This document shows positions 7,816 to 16,481 of a stretch of 64,000 bases of DNA, one piece after another. A program made the translations under genes and the position numbers. The DNA comes from Nocardioides pinisoli (GTDB lineage Bacteria > Actinomycetota > Actinomycetes > Propionibacteriales > Nocardioidaceae), in NCBI RefSeq assembly GCF_024199985.1, contig NZ_JANARS010000002.1, forward strand, positions 186,001 to 250,000, in the 5' to 3' direction. Each line of letters opens with the position of its first letter. Positions within the stretch are counted from its first letter, which is position 1. The notes below the pieces were generated by a model. The model was not told the DNA's origin. It saw only the letters and a program-made list of their open reading frames with translations, and searched no databases.

Positions 7816-8070
7816 TCAGTCGAGGTGGAGGTGCAGGGCGTTGGCGATGCGGGCGGCGGCGTCCGAGACCCGGATCTCGCGCTTGCCGACCTCGGCCGGG
7901 TAGTCGTCGAAGCGCAGGCTCGGCGCGGGTGACGTGGCAGCGCGGGCGGCGCGCTCGAGGCGCCCCTGGAGGCCGAGGTTGCGGCGGGTCTCCCGGCCGT
8001 CGGCGGCCATCTCGGCGGGCGTGCCCAACTCGTCGCTGAAGAGGGGTGCGGGGCGTCGGGACGTCGTCAT
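7816..8070 (-). CDS. Small conserved hypothetical protein (84 aa)
   Basis: This small protein begins MTTSRRPAPLFSDELGTPAE and ends RIANALHLHLD. It is hydrophilic, mixed charge, with no membrane segment or cysteine motif. I do not recognise a named family. It starts 64 nt from the divergent AdoK-type kinase gene and ends against the erpA terminator, so it is flanked by conserved core genes; codon use looks normal for the window (third positions G/C), which supports it being real. Function unknown. Confidence 0.55.
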   Translation of the reverse strand: MTTSRRPAPLFSDELGTPAEMAADGRETRRNLGLQGRLERAARAATSPAPSLRFDDYPAEVGKREIRVSDAAARIANALHLHLD

Positions 8071-8134
8071 GACCACGACGCTATTGGCTACTGATGCGTA
8101 TCCCGAGCCGTACTGCGGGGTAGTGTCTCGCGGC

Positions 8135-9121
8135 GTGTCCCTCCTCGTTGCCGGATCCATCGCGACCGACCACCTGATGTCCTTCCCGGGCAAGTTCGCC
8201 GACAGCCTGGTGGTCGACCAGCTCGACAAGCTCTCGGTGTCCTTCCTCGTCGAGGACCTCGAGGTGCGCCGCGGCGGGTGCGCCGCCAACATCTGCTTCG
8301 GCCTGGGCAACCTGGGCCTCCGCCCGGTGCTCGTCGGGGCAGTCGGCGAGGACTTCGCCGAGTACCGCTCGTGGCTCGAGCGGCACAACGTCGACTGCGA
8401 CTCGGTGCACGTCTCGGAGACCCGTCACACCGCCCGCTTCGTGTGCACCAACGACGCCTCGATGGCGCAGATCGCGAGCTTCTACGCCGGCGCGATGAGC
8501 GAGTCGCGCGAGATCGAGCTCAAGCCGATCGTGGACCGCGTCGGCGACCCCGACTACGTGATCATCGGCCCGGACGACCCGGAGGGGATGCTGCGCCACA
8601 CCGAGGAGTGCCGCCAGCGCGGCTACCGGTTCCTGGCCGACCCCTCCCAGCAGCTGGCGTTCGGCGACGGCGACCTCATCCGGCCCCTCATCGACGGGGC
8701 CGACATCTTGTTCTCCAACGAGTACGAGGCCAGCCTGATCACCCAGAAGACCGGGTGGAGCCGCGACGAGGTGCTCTCACGCGTCGGCACCTGGGTCGTC
8801 ACGCTCGGCGCGGACGGCGTCCGCATCGACCGCGAGGGCGAGGAGTCGGTCGTCGTCGGCGCGGTCCCCGAGATCGCCAAGGTCGAGCCGACGGGCGTCG
8901 GCGACGCGTTCCGCGCGGGGTTCCTCGCGGCCCTGACCTGGGGGCTCGGACACGAGCGCGCCGCGCAGCTCGGCTGCCTGCTCGCCGTCCACGTGGTGGA
9001 GAAGGTCGGCACCCAGGAGTACGAGATCGCCCGCAGCGCCTTCCTCGCGCGGTGCGCCGCGACCTACGGCGACGAGGCCGCGGCCGACTTCGAGCCGCAC
9101 CTGCGCACGATCCGTCCCTGA
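8135..9121 (+). CDS. PfkB-family carbohydrate/adenosine kinase (AdoK-like)
   Basis: The 328-residue protein opens SLLVAGSIATDHLMSFPGKF, contains RRGGCAANICFGLGNLG (the di-glycine substrate loop), FSNEYEASLITQKTG and the catalytic PTGVGDAFRAGF with Asp257 as general base. This matches the PfkB family and closely resembles M. tuberculosis Rv2202c, which is an adenosine kinase located in the same gene neighbourhood. It would phosphorylate adenosine (or another ribosyl substrate) with ATP in the cytosol. GTG 8135 is chosen; GTG 8123 in frame is an alternative. TAGTGT lies a few bases upstream, so the transcript may have little or no leader. Confidence 0.85.
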   Translation: MSLLVAGSIATDHLMSFPGKFADSLVVDQLDKLSVSFLVEDLEVRRGGCAANICFGLGNLGLRPVLVGAVGEDFAEYRSWLERHNVDCDSVHVSETRHTARFVCTNDASMAQIASFYAGAMSESREIELKPIVDRVGDPDYVIIGPDDPEGMLRHTEECRQRGYRFLADPSQQLAFGDGDLIRPLIDGADILFSNEYEASLITQKTGWSRDEVLSRVGTWVVTLGADGVRIDREGEESVVVGAVPEIAKVEPTGVGDAFRAGFLAALTWGLGHERAAQLGCLLAVHVVEKVGTQEYEIARSAFLARCAATYGDEAAADFEPHLRTIRP

Positions 9122-9149
9122 TCGAGACCCGGTCGGCCGGGCAGCGCGC

Positions 9150-9407
9150 TCAGCCGACGCGTCGTACGACGTAGCGCGGGGCGCCGTCGTCCGTGACGTC
9201 CGCGCCGACGTAGTGCTGCCCCTTCATCCGGCACCAGGCCGGGACGTCGACCGCGGCGGCCGGGTCGTGGGCGACCACCGCCAGCAGCTCGCCGACCTCG
9301 ACGTCACGGAGGTGGCGCGCGAGCTCGATGACCGGCATCGGGCACGGCACCTCGCGACAGTCGAGCTCGAGGGCGACGTCGTGGCGCCGGTCGGGCGGGG
9401 GAGTCAC
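9150..9407 (-). CDS. TusA-family sulfurtransferase
   Basis: The 85-residue protein carries the TusA signature LDCREVPCPMPVIEL near its N-terminus, with the CPxP cysteine that accepts a persulfide, followed by a VGELLAVVAHDPAAAVDVPAW strand-helix segment (given here as fragments of at most 20). TusA-like proteins relay sulfur from cysteine desulfurases to tRNA thiolation, molybdenum cofactor or other targets. Its GTG start overlaps the stop of the cysteine desulfurase gene (GTGA at 9404-9407), so the pair is translationally coupled and probably works as donor and acceptor. A WCRMKGQHYVG segment adds a second cysteine. Confidence 0.85.
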   Translation of the reverse strand: MTPPPDRRHDVALELDCREVPCPMPVIELARHLRDVEVGELLAVVAHDPAAAVDVPAWCRMKGQHYVGADVTDDGAPRYVVRRVG

Positions 9408-10531
9408 AGGCCCACCCGCGAGCGGATCTCGGCGACGACCTCCGGGAGGGCGTCGCAGAAGGCGTCGACCTGGGCGCGCGTGGTGTCGCGCTGCAATGAG
9501 AGCCGGACGTTGCCGTGGGTCAGCACGCCCATCGCCTCGAGCACGTGGCTCGGCGTCAGCGTCGACGCGGTGCACGCCGAGCCGCTGGCGATGCCGAAGC
9601 CGCGCCGGTCCAGCTCGGTGACGAGCGCCTCGCCGTCGACGTAGAGGCACGAGAACGTCACCAGGTGCGGCAGCCGGTGGTCGGGGTCGCCGACGACCTC
9701 GACGTCGGGCACCTCCGCCGCCACCCGGTGTCGTACGACGTCCACGAGCCCGTGCTGGCGCGCGTTGACCTCGTCGCGCTCGGCCACCACGGCCTGCAGC
9801 GAGGCGGCCGCCGCGAGCACGGCCGGGACGTTCTCGAAGCCGGTCGAGCGCTCGTCCACGCGGTCGTCGCCCGGGAAGGGGTTGCGCCACCGCGCGCGCT
9901 TGCGGACGAGCAGGACGCCGACCCCCGCGGGACCACCCCATTTGTGCGCCGACCCCGCGGCGGCCGCCCAGCCGGACGGCAGCGGCAGCCGGCCCATGGA
10001 GGCGCACGCGTCGGTGAAGAGGGGCACCTCGTCGGGCAGCTCGACGGCACCGACGGGCTGGACGGTGCCCACCTCGTGGTTGGCGGTCTGGAGGGCGACC
10101 GCGGCGACGCCGGGGGAGCGGGCGCCCTCGACCAGGCCGGCCTCGTCGACCCGGCCGGAGCGGTCGACGCCGACCTCGCCGGACTCGGCCCCCCACGCGA
10201 CGGCGTGCCGCACCGCCGAGTGCTCGACCGGGGGGTGGACCACACGCGTGCCGCGCCGCGAGCCCCGGACCAGCCCGAGCAGGCCGAGGTGCACGGCGTG
10301 CGTGCCGCTGGGGGCGAAGGTGACCTCGTCGGGCCGCACGCCCAGGGCCTCGGCCGTCGCTTCCCGGGCGTTGTCGAGCAGGAGCCGCGCCTCGCGGCCC
10401 GGGCGGTGCAGCCGACGCGGGTCGGCGTACCCCCTGTCGAGGGCGGCCAGGAGCACCTCGCGCGCCGCCGGGTGCAGCGGCGTCGAGGACGCGCCGTCGA
10501 GGTCGGCGGGCCCGGGCGGGAGGGCTGTCAC
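9404..10531 (-). CDS. Cysteine desulfurase (class V aminotransferase)
   Basis: The 375-residue PLP enzyme has GTHAVHLGLLGL, TANHEVGTVQPV, the PLP lysine in GSAHKWGGPAGVGVL and the active-site cysteine loop in GIASGSACTASTLTPSHVL. It would release sulfur from cysteine as a persulfide. It differs from IscS in length (shorter) and is coupled to a TusA-like acceptor rather than IscU. The N-terminus has LDGASSTPLHPAAREVLLAA, matching the NifS start DNAATTP.. motif in a degenerate form. The divergent promoter region faces ctaC. It may supply sulfur for tRNA modification or cofactor assembly. Confidence 0.9.
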   Translation of the reverse strand: MTALPPGPADLDGASSTPLHPAAREVLLAALDRGYADPRRLHRPGREARLLLDNAREATAEALGVRPDEVTFAPSGTHAVHLGLLGLVRGSRRGTRVVHPPVEHSAVRHAVAWGAESGEVGVDRSGRVDEAGLVEGARSPGVAAVALQTANHEVGTVQPVGAVELPDEVPLFTDACASMGRLPLPSGWAAAAGSAHKWGGPAGVGVLLVRKRARWRNPFPGDDRVDERSTGFENVPAVLAAAASLQAVVAERDEVNARQHGLVDVVRHRVAAEVPDVEVVGDPDHRLPHLVTFSCLYVDGEALVTELDRRGFGIASGSACTASTLTPSHVLEAMGVLTHGNVRLSLQRDTTRAQVDAFCDALPEVVAEIRSRVGL

Positions 10532-10682
10532 AGGGGCAACTTATGCCACGCGCGGGCACCTGGACGCGGGCGGACGGACCCTGACCAGCGCAGATGGGAC
10601 GACACCCGACCCTGCCCCGCACGACGTGGCCAGTTGGGGATACCCTCTGTGTGTCGAGAAGGACCGAGAGAGAGGCTCGTCA

Positions 10683-11597
10683 GTGGGTCTGCAAGTCCCC
10701 AACCTTTCAGGCGCGCGCGTGCAGCGCACCCTGAGGGTCGCGCTGCTGGGCGTGACGATGCTGGTGCTGGCCGGATGTTCCGAGGCCGACCAGCACCAGA
10801 TCCGCAACCTCGCGATGCCCGACCGCGCGAGCGCGGAAGGTCCCTACACCTACGAGCTCTGGAAGTGGGCCTGGGTCGCCGCCATGGTGACCGGCGTCAT
10901 CGTCTGGGGCCTCATCTTCTACGCGGTGGTGAAGTTCCGCCGTCGTAGCGACGACGAGGTGCCGCGGCAGACGCGCTACAACCTGCCGCTCGAGGTCTTC
11001 TACACGATCGCACCAGTGCTCATGTGCGTCGTGTTCTTCTTCCACACGGTGCGCGTGCAGGACGAGGTGCTCAACCTCGACCCTGAGCCCGACATGACCG
11101 TCGAGGTGCTCGGCCAGCAGTGGTCGTGGACCTTCAACCACGGCGTCGGTGAGCAGGAGAACCCGTCCGCGACAGCGACGGGCGACGACTTCGCCTACGG
11201 CTCCTACGTCTACACCTCCGGCACCGGTGCCAACATTCCGACGCTGGTGCTCCCGGTCGACCAGACCATCCAGTTCAACCTCCACTCGCCCGACGTGATC
11301 CACGACTTCGGCGTTCCCTCGTTCCTCGTGAAGATGGACGTCATCCCCGGCCGGGTCAACAAGCTCCAGGTCACCCCGACCGTCGAGGGCACCTACGCCG
11401 GCAAGTGCTACGAGCTCTGCGGCGTCTCCCACTCGCGGATGCTCTTCAACGTCGAGGTCGTCAGCCAGGAGGACTACGACGCCTACCTCGGCGAGCTGGC
11501 CGACGCGGGCAACACGGCCGAGCAGCCCCTGCTCGGCGGCGACTACGTCCGCGAGCAGGCGGGTCTCGACGACGACTCGGAAGGACACAGCGAGTGA
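10683..11597 (+). CDS. ctaC: Cytochrome c oxidase subunit II
   Basis: The 304-residue lipoprotein starts at a GTG preceded by GAGAGAGG. It has a signal sequence ending in the lipobox LVLAGC, two membrane helices ([20 protein letters not shown] and [18 protein letters not shown]) and a periplasm-side cupredoxin domain with the CuA motif [12 protein letters not shown] (Cys, Cys, His, Met ligands) after [13 protein letters not shown]. It takes electrons from the diheme QcrC subunit in the bcc-aa3 supercomplex and passes them to heme a in CtaD. It heads the ctaC-ctaD-ctaF operon; ctaD starts inside its stop codon (GTGA). Confidence 0.96.
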   Translation: MGLQVPNLSGARVQRTLRVALLGVTMLVLAGCSEADQHQIRNLAMPDRASAEGPYTYELWKWAWVAAMVTGVIVWGLIFYAVVKFRRRSDDEVPRQTRYNLPLEVFYTIAPVLMCVVFFFHTVRVQDEVLNLDPEPDMTVEVLGQQWSWTFNHGVGEQENPSATATGDDFAYGSYVYTSGTGANIPTLVLPVDQTIQFNLHSPDVIHDFGVPSFLVKMDVIPGRVNKLQVTPTVEGTYAGKCYELCGVSHSRMLFNVEVVSQEDYDAYLGELADAGNTAEQPLLGGDYVREQAGLDDDSEGHSE

Positions 11598-13375
11598 GCG
11601 CTGCAACCACGGCCACCCCCCACGCCGCGGCACCCCCGCCGGAGCGCAAGAAGCGGCTCGGCGAGCAGGCCGTGCGCATCATGACGACGACCGACCACAA
11701 GCTGATCGGCAAGATGTACCTGATCACCTCGTTCGGGTGGTTCCTGGTCGCCGGCCTGATGGCCATGCTGATCCGCTCCGAGCTGGCCTACCCCGGTCAG
11801 CAGGTCGTCAACGACCAGCTCTACAACCAGCTGTTCACGATGCACGGCACGATCATGCTGCTGCTGTTCGCGACGCCGCTGTTCTTCGGCTTCGCCAACG
11901 TGATCATGCCGCTGCAGATCGGCGCCCCCGACGTCGCGTTCCCGCGCCTCAACATGTTCAGCTACTGGCTGTTCCTGTTCGGCGGGCTCATCGCCGCGTC
12001 GGGCTTCCTCACGCCCTCGGGCGCCGCCGACTTCGGCTGGTTCGCCTACACGCCGCTCTCCGACGCCGTACGCAGCCCCGGCGTGGGTGGCGACCTGTGG
12101 ATCATGGGCCTCTGGATGGCGGGCCTCGGCTCGATCCTCGGTGGCGTCAACTTCATCACCACCATCATCTGCATGCGCGCGCCCGGCATGACGATGTTCC
12201 GGATGCCGATCTTCGTGTGGAACACGCTGATCACCAGCATGCTCGTGATCATGGTGTTCCCGATCCTGGCGGGTGCGCTGCTCTCGCTGGAGGCCGACCG
12301 GATCCTCGGGGCCCACGTGTTCGACCCGTCGCACGGCGGCCCGATCCTGTGGCAGCACCTGTTCTGGTTCTTCGGCCACCCGGAGGTCTACATCATCGCG
12401 CTGCCGTTCTTCGGCATCGTCTCCGAGATCCTGCCGGTCTTCAGCCGCAAGCCGATCTTCGGCTACGTCGGCCTGGTGGCCGCGACCCTCGGCATCGCGA
12501 TGCTGTCGGTCGCCGTGTGGGCGCACCACATGTTCGTCACCGGCGCGGTCGACCTGCCGTTCTTCTCCGGCATGACCTTCCTCATCGCGGTGCCCACAGG
12601 AGTGAAGTTCTTCAACTGGATCGGCACGATGTGGGGCGGGTCGGTGTCCTTCGACACCCCCATGCTGTGGTCGATCGGCTTCCTGGTGACCTTCCTCTTC
12701 GGTGGACTCACGGGCGTCATCCTGGCCAGCCCGCCGCTGGACTTCCACGTGTCCGACTCCTACTTCGTGGTGGCGCACTTCCACTACGTCGTCTTCGGCA
12801 CCGTGGTGTTCGCGATGTTCGCCGGGTTCTACTTCTGGTGGCCCAAGATGACCGGCCGGATGCTCGACGAGCGCCTCGGCAAGGTGCACTTCTGGATCCT
12901 CTTCGTCGGCTTCCACACCACGTTCCTCGTCCAGCACTGGCTGGGTGTCGAGGGCATGCCGCGTCGCTACGCCGACTACCTCCCCGAGGACGGCTTCACC
13001 ACGCTCAACCAGATCTCCACGGTGGGCTCGTTCCTGCTGGCCGCCTCGACGCTGCCGTTCCTGCTCAACGTCTACCTCTCGGCCAAGGCGCCGAAGGTGG
13101 TCGTGGACGACCCGTGGGGCTGGGGCCGCTCGCTCGAGTGGGCCACCAGCTGCCCGCCCCCGCGCCACAACTTCCACATGCTGCCGCGCATCCGCTCGGA
13201 GTCGCCCGCCTTCGACCTGCACCACCCCGAGGTGGCGCTGCTCGAGCTCGACGACAACCCGGCCGAGGGCAACGGTGACGTCGCCGACGCACCCGACGTG
13301 CACGGTCGCGAGGAGATGCTGCGCGAGCGCGCCGACATGCCGGTCGACGGCACCGACGAGGAGAGGGACCGATGA
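11594..13375 (+). CDS. ctaD: Cytochrome c oxidase subunit I
   Basis: The 593-residue, twelve-helix protein is the catalytic heme-copper subunit of the aa3 oxidase. Visible landmarks are [26 protein letters not shown] (heme a ligand His), [15 protein letters not shown] (CuB/Tyr-His cross-link region), [10 protein letters not shown] (CuB histidines) and [16 protein letters not shown] (heme ligands). Proton-channel K and D residues appear in place. The GTG start overlaps the ctaC stop and the stop overlaps the ctaF ATG, giving tight coupling. The C-terminus extends about 50 acidic residues ([20 protein letters not shown]) past the last helix, common in actinobacteria. Confidence 0.97.
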   Translation: MSAATTATPHAAAPPPERKKRLGEQAVRIMTTTDHKLIGKMYLITSFGWFLVAGLMAMLIRSELAYPGQQVVNDQLYNQLFTMHGTIMLLLFATPLFFGFANVIMPLQIGAPDVAFPRLNMFSYWLFLFGGLIAASGFLTPSGAADFGWFAYTPLSDAVRSPGVGGDLWIMGLWMAGLGSILGGVNFITTIICMRAPGMTMFRMPIFVWNTLITSMLVIMVFPILAGALLSLEADRILGAHVFDPSHGGPILWQHLFWFFGHPEVYIIALPFFGIVSEILPVFSRKPIFGYVGLVAATLGIAMLSVAVWAHHMFVTGAVDLPFFSGMTFLIAVPTGVKFFNWIGTMWGGSVSFDTPMLWSIGFLVTFLFGGLTGVILASPPLDFHVSDSYFVVAHFHYVVFGTVVFAMFAGFYFWWPKMTGRMLDERLGKVHFWILFVGFHTTFLVQHWLGVEGMPRRYADYLPEDGFTTLNQISTVGSFLLAASTLPFLLNVYLSAKAPKVVVDDPWGWGRSLEWATSCPPPRHNFHMLPRIRSESPAFDLHHPEVALLELDDNPAEGNGDVADAPDVHGREEMLRERADMPVDGTDEERDR

Positions 13376-13770
13376 AGGCCGAGGCATGGATCTTCGGGAT
13401 CACCACTGTGTTCGTGGCGGTGGTGGCTCCGGGCTACTGGTTCCTCTCCGGGGACTGGACCGGCACCTCCGCGCTGGTGATGACCGCGCTCCTCACCGCG
13501 ATGATCACCCTCTACCTCGGGTTCCACGCCTCGCGCATGGACCCGCGGCCGGAGGACCGCAAGGAGGGTGAGATCGCCGACGGCGCCGGCGAGCTGGGCT
13601 TCTTCCCGCCCTACTCGTGGTGGCCGCTGTGGTGCGCCCTCGCGCTCGGCGTGATCGTCTACGGCACCGCGATGACCGCCTGGTGGCTGGTCATCATCGG
13701 CTTCACCGCCGGCGCGGTCGTGACCTGCGGGTTCGTCTTCGAGTACTACCGGGGCGAGCACGCCCACTGA
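13372..13770 (+). CDS. ctaF: Cytochrome c oxidase subunit IV (CtaF)
   Basis: The 132-residue membrane protein overlaps ctaD by ATGA. It has four hydrophobic segments ([73 protein letters not shown]) and the [20 protein letters not shown] loop typical of actinobacterial oxidase subunit 4. It stabilises the aa3 oxidase within the bcc-aa3 supercomplex. It ends the ctaCDF operon and is followed by a strong hairpin. Confidence 0.93.
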   Translation: MKAEAWIFGITTVFVAVVAPGYWFLSGDWTGTSALVMTALLTAMITLYLGFHASRMDPRPEDRKEGEIADGAGELGFFPPYSWWPLWCALALGVIVYGTAMTAWWLVIIGFTAGAVVTCGFVFEYYRGEHAH

Positions 13771-13793
13771 GCCACGCCCCTCGTGGGAATTCA

Positions 13794-13833
13794 GGAAGAG
13801 CCCGTCCGCGACGTACGCTGGACGGGTTCTTCC
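13794..13833 (+). terminator. Terminator after the ctaCDF operon
   Basis: 14-bp arms GGAAGAGCCCGTCC (13794-13807) and GGACGGGTTCTTCC (13820-13833), with one G-T pair and a 12-nt loop, 23 nt after the ctaF stop. The next T residues are sparse. This separates the oxidase operon from the L,D-transpeptidase gene. Confidence 0.75.
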
Positions 13834-13878
13834 GTTCCACCGCCCGCTCGGGCGGGCCACTCCTGGGGGTCACGTCGT

Positions 13879-15111
13879 ATGCGCCCACGCGCGCTCCGCT
13901 CCATGCGTCCTGCGCACCGTCGTACGACGGCCGCCGCGGCGCTCCTGTCGCTGTCCGTCGTCCTCGCCGGCTGCAGCAGCGGGCCGACGACGCCCGGTGA
14001 CGACTCCGCGGGCGGTCAGGGCGACGCGCCGGGCGCGACGCAGGCCGCCGACCCCGTGGACCCGGTCCGGCTGACGACGAGCTTCACCGACGCGGGCTCC
14101 GTGCCGATCGACGAGCCGCTGACCGTGTCCGCGACCGGCGGCGACCTGTCCGACGTACGCGTCACGTCCGCCGTCGGGCCGGTCGAGGGCCGCGTCGAGG
14201 GAGGCACGTGGACCTCCACGAGCCTCCTCGAGCCCGGCACCGACTACCGCATCACCGCCGCCGCGACCCGCTCCGACGGCGAGGCCGTCGAGCGCACCCG
14301 CGCCTTCCACACCGTCGACCTGACCCTCGACCAGCTCACCTACCCCTCGGTCGCCCCGCTCGACGGTGAGACCGTCGGCGTCGGCATGCCCGTGGTGGTG
14401 ACCTTCGACCTGCCCGTCACCGACCGGGCCCTGTTCGAGAAGCACATGACGGTCACGAGCAAGCCGGCCCAGAAGGGCTCGTGGTACTGGCTGAGCGACC
14501 GCGAGGCGCACTTCCGCCCGACCCGCTACTGGCAGGCCGGCACCGACGTCTCCGTCGACCTCGACATCAACAGCCTGCCCGCCGGCGGCGGGATCTACGG
14601 CCAGGAGGACCGGCAGGTCTCCTTCCAGGTCGGCGACGCCCACGTCTACAAGGTCAACGCGCAGACCCACCAGATGCAGGTCTTCAGCAACGGCGAGCTG
14701 CTCCGGACGCTGCCGATCACCACCGGAAAGCCGGGCTTCACCACGCGCTCGGGGGTGAAGGTGATCATGGAGAAGTTCGAGTCCCGGCGGATGAACTCCG
14801 AGACGGTCGGCATCAACCGCAACAGCCCCGAGGCCTACGACATCGACGACGTCCGCTGGGCGATGCGCGTCACCTACTCGGGCGAGTTCATCCACGCCGC
14901 GCCGTGGTCGGTGGGCTCGCAGGGCTACGCCAACGTGTCGCACGGCTGCACCGGCCTGTCGACCGCCGACGCGGGCTGGCTCTACGCCATGAGCCGACGC
15001 GGCGACGTCGTGGAGTACACCGGCACCGACCGCCAGATGACGCTCGAGAACGGCTACGGCGACTGGAACCTCCCTCCCGCCGAGTGGAAGAAGGGCTCGG
15101 CGCTCAGCTGA
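13879..15111 (+). CDS. L,D-transpeptidase lipoprotein (YkuD domain with Ig-like repeats)
   Basis: The 410-residue product has a basic N-terminus, a hydrophobic segment and a lipobox (SVVLAGCSS), then Ser/Gly/Thr-rich linker, two immunoglobulin-like domains (about 60-250) and a C-terminal YkuD domain with the catalytic SHGCTGLS (Cys357) and HAAPWS upstream. Such enzymes make 3-3 crosslinks in peptidoglycan at the outer face of the membrane. The layout is that of mycobacterial LdtMt2-type enzymes. ATG 13879 has GGGGGT eight bases upstream. It sits between the oxidase operon and rtcB as an independent unit. Confidence 0.9.
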   Translation: MRPRALRSMRPAHRRTTAAAALLSLSVVLAGCSSGPTTPGDDSAGGQGDAPGATQAADPVDPVRLTTSFTDAGSVPIDEPLTVSATGGDLSDVRVTSAVGPVEGRVEGGTWTSTSLLEPGTDYRITAAATRSDGEAVERTRAFHTVDLTLDQLTYPSVAPLDGETVGVGMPVVVTFDLPVTDRALFEKHMTVTSKPAQKGSWYWLSDREAHFRPTRYWQAGTDVSVDLDINSLPAGGGIYGQEDRQVSFQVGDAHVYKVNAQTHQMQVFSNGELLRTLPITTGKPGFTTRSGVKVIMEKFESRRMNSETVGINRNSPEAYDIDDVRWAMRVTYSGEFIHAAPWSVGSQGYANVSHGCTGLSTADAGWLYAMSRRGDVVEYTGTDRQMTLENGYGDWNLPPAEWKKGSALS

Positions 15112-15224
15112 TCCCGCTCCTTCGCCCCTACGCCACCGGAAACGGGCGGTGCAAGCCCTTTGCGGGTACGTAGGGTCCGGGGTCGGCCTGCAACCCCGCG
15201 GGCCCACCCACAGAAGGAAGGACG

Positions 15225-16388
15225 ATGGAGAACCTGACCCCGACGCTCGTCAGCTGGGCGTCGATCCTCGAGGACAACACGCGCGCACAGGCGGAGCTCG
15301 CGGCCACGATGCCGTTCATCCACCCGCACGTCGCGCTGATGCCCGACGCACACCTCGGCCTGGGCGCCACCGTCGGATCGGTCATCCCGACCCTCGGTGC
15401 GATCATCCCGGCCGCGGTCGGCGTGGACATCGGCTGCGGCATGATCGCCGTGCGCACCCAGTACACCACCGACGACCTCCCCGCCGACCGTGCGCCGGTG
15501 CGGCAGGCGATCGAGCGGGCCGTCCCGCTCAACGCCGGCGCCGCCAACCGCACGGTCAGCCGCGAGCACACCGAGCTGCGGCTCGAGCGGCTACGCGCGC
15601 TGGCGGGCGAGGCGGGCTTCGACCCGGCGTCGTACGCCCAGCGGTGGGACCTGCAGCTGGGCACCCTCGGGTCGGGCAACCACTTCATCGAGGTCACCGC
15701 GGACGAGACCGGGGGAGTGTGGCTCTTCCTGCACTCGGGCTCGCGGGGCGTGGGCAATCGGATCGCCCAGAAGCACATCGCGGTGGCCCGGGAGCTCTGC
15801 GCCGGCGAGGACCTGCCGGACCGCGACCTGGCCTACCTGACGGAGGGCACCGAGGAGTTCGACGCCTACATCCGCGAGATGCAGTGGGCGCAGACCTACG
15901 CCCTGCTCAACCGCGAGGAGATGATGGACCGGGTCGTGCGCCAGTTCGGCGAGTGGGTCGACGGTGTCGTGGAGCGCGTGGAGGAGATCAACTGCCACCA
16001 CAACTACACCGAGCCCGAGCACCACTACGGCCGCGACGTGTGGCTGTCTCGCAAGGGCGCCATCAACGCCGAGGAGGGCCGTCCCGGCCTCATCCCAGGG
16101 TCGATGGGCACGGCGTCCTACGTCGTGGTCGGCAAGGGCGACCCGGTGTCGCTCAACTCCGCGCCCCACGGCGCAGGCCGGGAGTACTCGCGGACGCGGG
16201 CGCGGAAGACCTTCACCGCCGACGACCTGCGCGCCGCGATGGTCGGGATCGAGTACCGCGACTCCGACGCGTTCATCGACGAGATCCCGGCGGCCTACAA
16301 GGACATCGACCAGGTGATGGCCGACGCGGCGGAACTCGTGGACGTACGCCACGTGCTGCGGCAGCTCGTCAACGTCAAGGGCGACTGA
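15225..16388 (+). CDS. rtcB: RtcB family RNA ligase
   Basis: The 387-residue protein begins just after an AGAAGGAAGGACG ribosome binding site. It contains MPDAHLGLGATVGSV, AVGVDIGCGMIAV (Mn-binding Asp/Cys), LGTLGSGNHFIEV, HSGSRGVGNRIA, EEINCHHNYTEPEHHYGRDV and PGSMGTASYVVVGKG, ending near the histidine guanylylation region. RtcB joins 2',3'-cyclic phosphate or 3'-phosphate RNA to 5'-OH ends with GTP and Mn, usually for tRNA or rRNA repair. No archease or RtcA partner is adjacent. Length is slightly below the E. coli enzyme. Confidence 0.92.
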   Translation: MENLTPTLVSWASILEDNTRAQAELAATMPFIHPHVALMPDAHLGLGATVGSVIPTLGAIIPAAVGVDIGCGMIAVRTQYTTDDLPADRAPVRQAIERAVPLNAGAANRTVSREHTELRLERLRALAGEAGFDPASYAQRWDLQLGTLGSGNHFIEVTADETGGVWLFLHSGSRGVGNRIAQKHIAVARELCAGEDLPDRDLAYLTEGTEEFDAYIREMQWAQTYALLNREEMMDRVVRQFGEWVDGVVERVEEINCHHNYTEPEHHYGRDVWLSRKGAINAEEGRPGLIPGSMGTASYVVVGKGDPVSLNSAPHGAGREYSRTRARKTFTADDLRAAMVGIEYRDSDAFIDEIPAAYKDIDQVMADAAELVDVRHVLRQLVNVKGD

Positions 16389-16428
16389 CCGGTCTCAGCC
16401 GCGGCACGGTTGCCGTCGTGGACGAGCA

Positions 16429-16463
16429 GAGGGCCCGCCGGGATCACTTCCCGGCGGGCCCTC
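16429..16463. terminator. Bidirectional terminator between rtcB and qcrB
   Basis: Perfect 14-bp arms GAGGGCCCGCCGGG (16429-16442) and CCCGGCGGGCCCTC (16450-16463) with a 7-nt loop lie between the convergent stop codons of rtcB and qcrB and can end both transcripts. Confidence 0.85.
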
Positions 16464-16481
16464 GTGCGTGTGGTGCGTCGA

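Noticed and set aside
15112-15224. tRNA or small RNA between the L,D-transpeptidase and rtcB
   Set aside because: No cloverleaf, no T-loop motif and no strong hairpin was seen.
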